Below, in pieces: positions 63,169 through 64,000 of a stretch of DNA of 64,000 nt. The stretch is from CALODL01 sp942492115. Lineage in GTDB: Bacteria; Planctomycetota; Phycisphaerae; UBA1845; CAIVHJ01. The notes under the pieces are model-generated. The model was not told the DNA's origin. It made no database searches and saw nothing but the letters and a program-made list of their open reading frames with translations. Positions within the stretch are counted from its first letter, which is position 1. Each line of letters opens with the position of its first letter. The translations under genes and the position numbers were made by a program. The stretch covers positions 124,001 through 188,000 of the forward strand of contig CALODL010000002.1 of assembly GCA_942492115.1 (NCBI GenBank), written 5' to 3'.

Positions 63169-63481
63169 TCGCGGTGTCGACTGCTAGACAGGGGCTTCAG
63201 GCAGTTGCCCAACGTGACTTCAAGCATGTTTGTCCAACAGGATTCCGTAAGTCGGCCATCCTTGTGGAAGTATACCATCCTCGACATTGAGTCAGCAGAG
63301 CATGAACACCCCGTCCGCCTCCGCCTCCCCGTCCGCCGTGTTATGCGCCCACTAAAAGTGGGGAAGGGGTGCAGGGCAGCGGGGTCAACAGTGCGGCGGT
63401 GGGCGGGAAGTTCCTCCAATAAGAACTGGTGCCGTTAAGAGGTACTCAGCGGGCCTTCGTATGCACCGCCGGAGATTCGAT
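63169..63481. other. Non-coding stretch with coaD-region remnant and repeat copy D
   Basis: The segment at about 63199-63241 matches the HD/coaD junction at 34679-34718 (about 38 of 40 bases). It is followed by repeat copy D. From about 63395 the sequence GGCGGGAAGTTCCTCCAATA and onwards matches 35.8 kb. No gene is supported until ATG 63482. Confidence 0.75.
63251..63341 (+). repeat. Dispersed repeat family, copy D (short)
   Basis: It starts GTCGGCCATCCTTGTGGAAG and includes a short (CCGCCT)n tract at 63316-63337 but stops before the CATGCGG core (reads GCCGTG instead). It is the 5' part of the A/B/C repeat. Confidence 0.8.
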
Positions 63482-63733
63482 ATGGCTAACGTCAGGGAAT
63501 TGAGTGTATGGCACTTGGGTATGCAATTGGTTGCGGATATCCAACGAATGGCGGCGGGGTTCCCGCGGATTGGCGCAGGTGAGCTGAAGAACCAGATGAT
63601 TCGAGCGGCCATCAGTATTCCCAGTTGGGCGTCAAAGGCTCACTCAGGATTTCTTCATTTCTTATTTGCATCTGGCCATTTGTGTGTCACACTTAGGACT
63701 CGGCAAACTGCTACTGTGTTTGGAGGTTTGTGA
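63482..63733 (+). pseudogene. Degenerate four-helix-bundle (S23/IVP-like) gene
   Basis: The first about 55 residues match the four-helix-bundle, 23S rRNA intervening-sequence-type family: ELSVWHLGMQLVADIQRMAA, FPRIGAGELKNQMIRAAISI and PS at the usual place. The family motif that should follow (SNIAEG-type) is degraded (WASKAHSG). The continuing part keeps traces of FLHFL and a Leu-rich helix but is broken and ends early. It sits in repeat sequence that also occurs at 35.8-36.3 kb without the gene. Confidence 0.7.
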
Positions 63734-63913
63734 TGAACCGATTACCAATTATCGACGCAACGGTCCTCCCCGCCGGTAAGTAACCATTCTTCCGGTCGGT
63801 CGACCGGGCTTCCTCTGGAGTTACGCACCCTAGTTCCAATGCAATCGCTGCGCTCGATGTTCTCGAGTTGCTGGATTAGCGGTCTGCGCGCCGCTTGCGC
63901 GCATTCCCAAGAA
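63734..63913. other. Intergenic stretch before the window edge
   Basis: This 180-bp stretch follows the four-helix remnant. No hairpin, repeat or gene could be supported. The minus-strand frame across 63742-63981 is judged a non-coding reading. Confidence 0.4.
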
Positions 63914-64000
63914 ATGAGCATGAACAAAGCATCACAAGTAATCAATACGTGGCTGGAGCGCGATCTGACCCGCGCATCCAATGATGGTGAATTGCCGCGC
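63914..64000 (+). CDS. N-terminus of an unknown protein, cut by the window edge
   Basis: From ATG 63914 the frame stays open to the edge (29 codons) and reads MSMNKASQVINTWLERDLTR followed by ASNDGELPR, a helical, protein-like sequence. A second ATG lies two codons in. The ribosome site is weak (AAGAA). Too short to assign a family; start of a longer gene is inferred. Confidence 0.4.
   Translation, partial: MSMNKASQVINTWLERDLTRASNDGELPR

Overview
The window reads as a high-GC bacterial chromosome segment from the Planctomycetota, most likely a Phycisphaerae-like lineage (inference). The evidence is the mix of very large secreted cysteine-rich proteins with dockerin-like and cohesin-like modules, VIT/von Willebrand A proteins, ECF sigma factors beside Ser/Thr kinases, a MoaC-MoaB fusion, a bacterial deoxyhypusine-synthase-like gene and a lysine/alanine-rich histone-like protein. 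No rRNA, tRNA, CRISPR array or intact transposase was seen.

Layout. 1-9 kb holds the 5' part of a secreted Cys-rich protein, a membrane protein, a DUF1028 secreted protein, and a same-strand cluster of ECF sigma factor (frameshifted), membrane-anchored dockerin-like protein, secreted cohesin-like protein, lipoprotein leader, VIT-vWA protein and another lipoprotein. 9-12.8 kb is housekeeping: CstA-type peptide/pyruvate transporter, YgfZ-type folate-binding protein and a histone-H1-like protein. 12.8-20.7 kb is a molybdenum cofactor island (molybdopterin oxidoreductase and mobA on the minus strand; moaD, moaE, moaA, moaC-moaB fusion and moeA on the plus strand) split by a 0.9-kb array of nested palindromic repeats. 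20.7-24.3 kb has two zinc-ribbon proteins, a Ycf46-type AAA ATPase and a frameshifted deoxyhypusine synthase-like gene. 24.3-31 kb carries two large secreted proteins with a cysteine-rich, dockerin-like signature.

31-37 kb is an accessory zone: a GNAT-like protein with a signal-like N-terminus, a TGA-interrupted lipoprotein gene, a membrane protein, an HD hydrolase plus coaD, and several dispersed repeats. The same repeats recur at 61 and 63 kb, there preceded by short remnants of the coaD region. 37-50 kb is a run of secreted proteins (dockerin/cohesin-like, astacin metallopeptidase, tail-fibre-like, a 2243-residue triple beta-helix protein) around one TPR kinase. 50-58.5 kb has ankyrin, WD40, unknown and membrane proteins, then a second astacin with a C-terminal sorting signal. 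58.7-64 kb has a kinase/WD40 chimera broken at HRDLKP, an ECF sigma factor, a third dockerin/cohesin-like protein whose start is split by a 16-bp duplication, and a decayed four-helix-bundle gene embedded in repeat sequence.

Working together: the Moco genes supply cofactor (MobA implies the guanylated bis-MGD form) for the adjacent oxidoreductase. The secreted proteins share small Cys-containing dockerin-like signatures, with cohesin-like domains in cis or in neighbouring genes, so a surface-assembly system is the most attractive undescribed possibility. Several single-base or short frame breaks in otherwise well-conserved genes suggest either assembly indels or active decay; raw reads would separate these.
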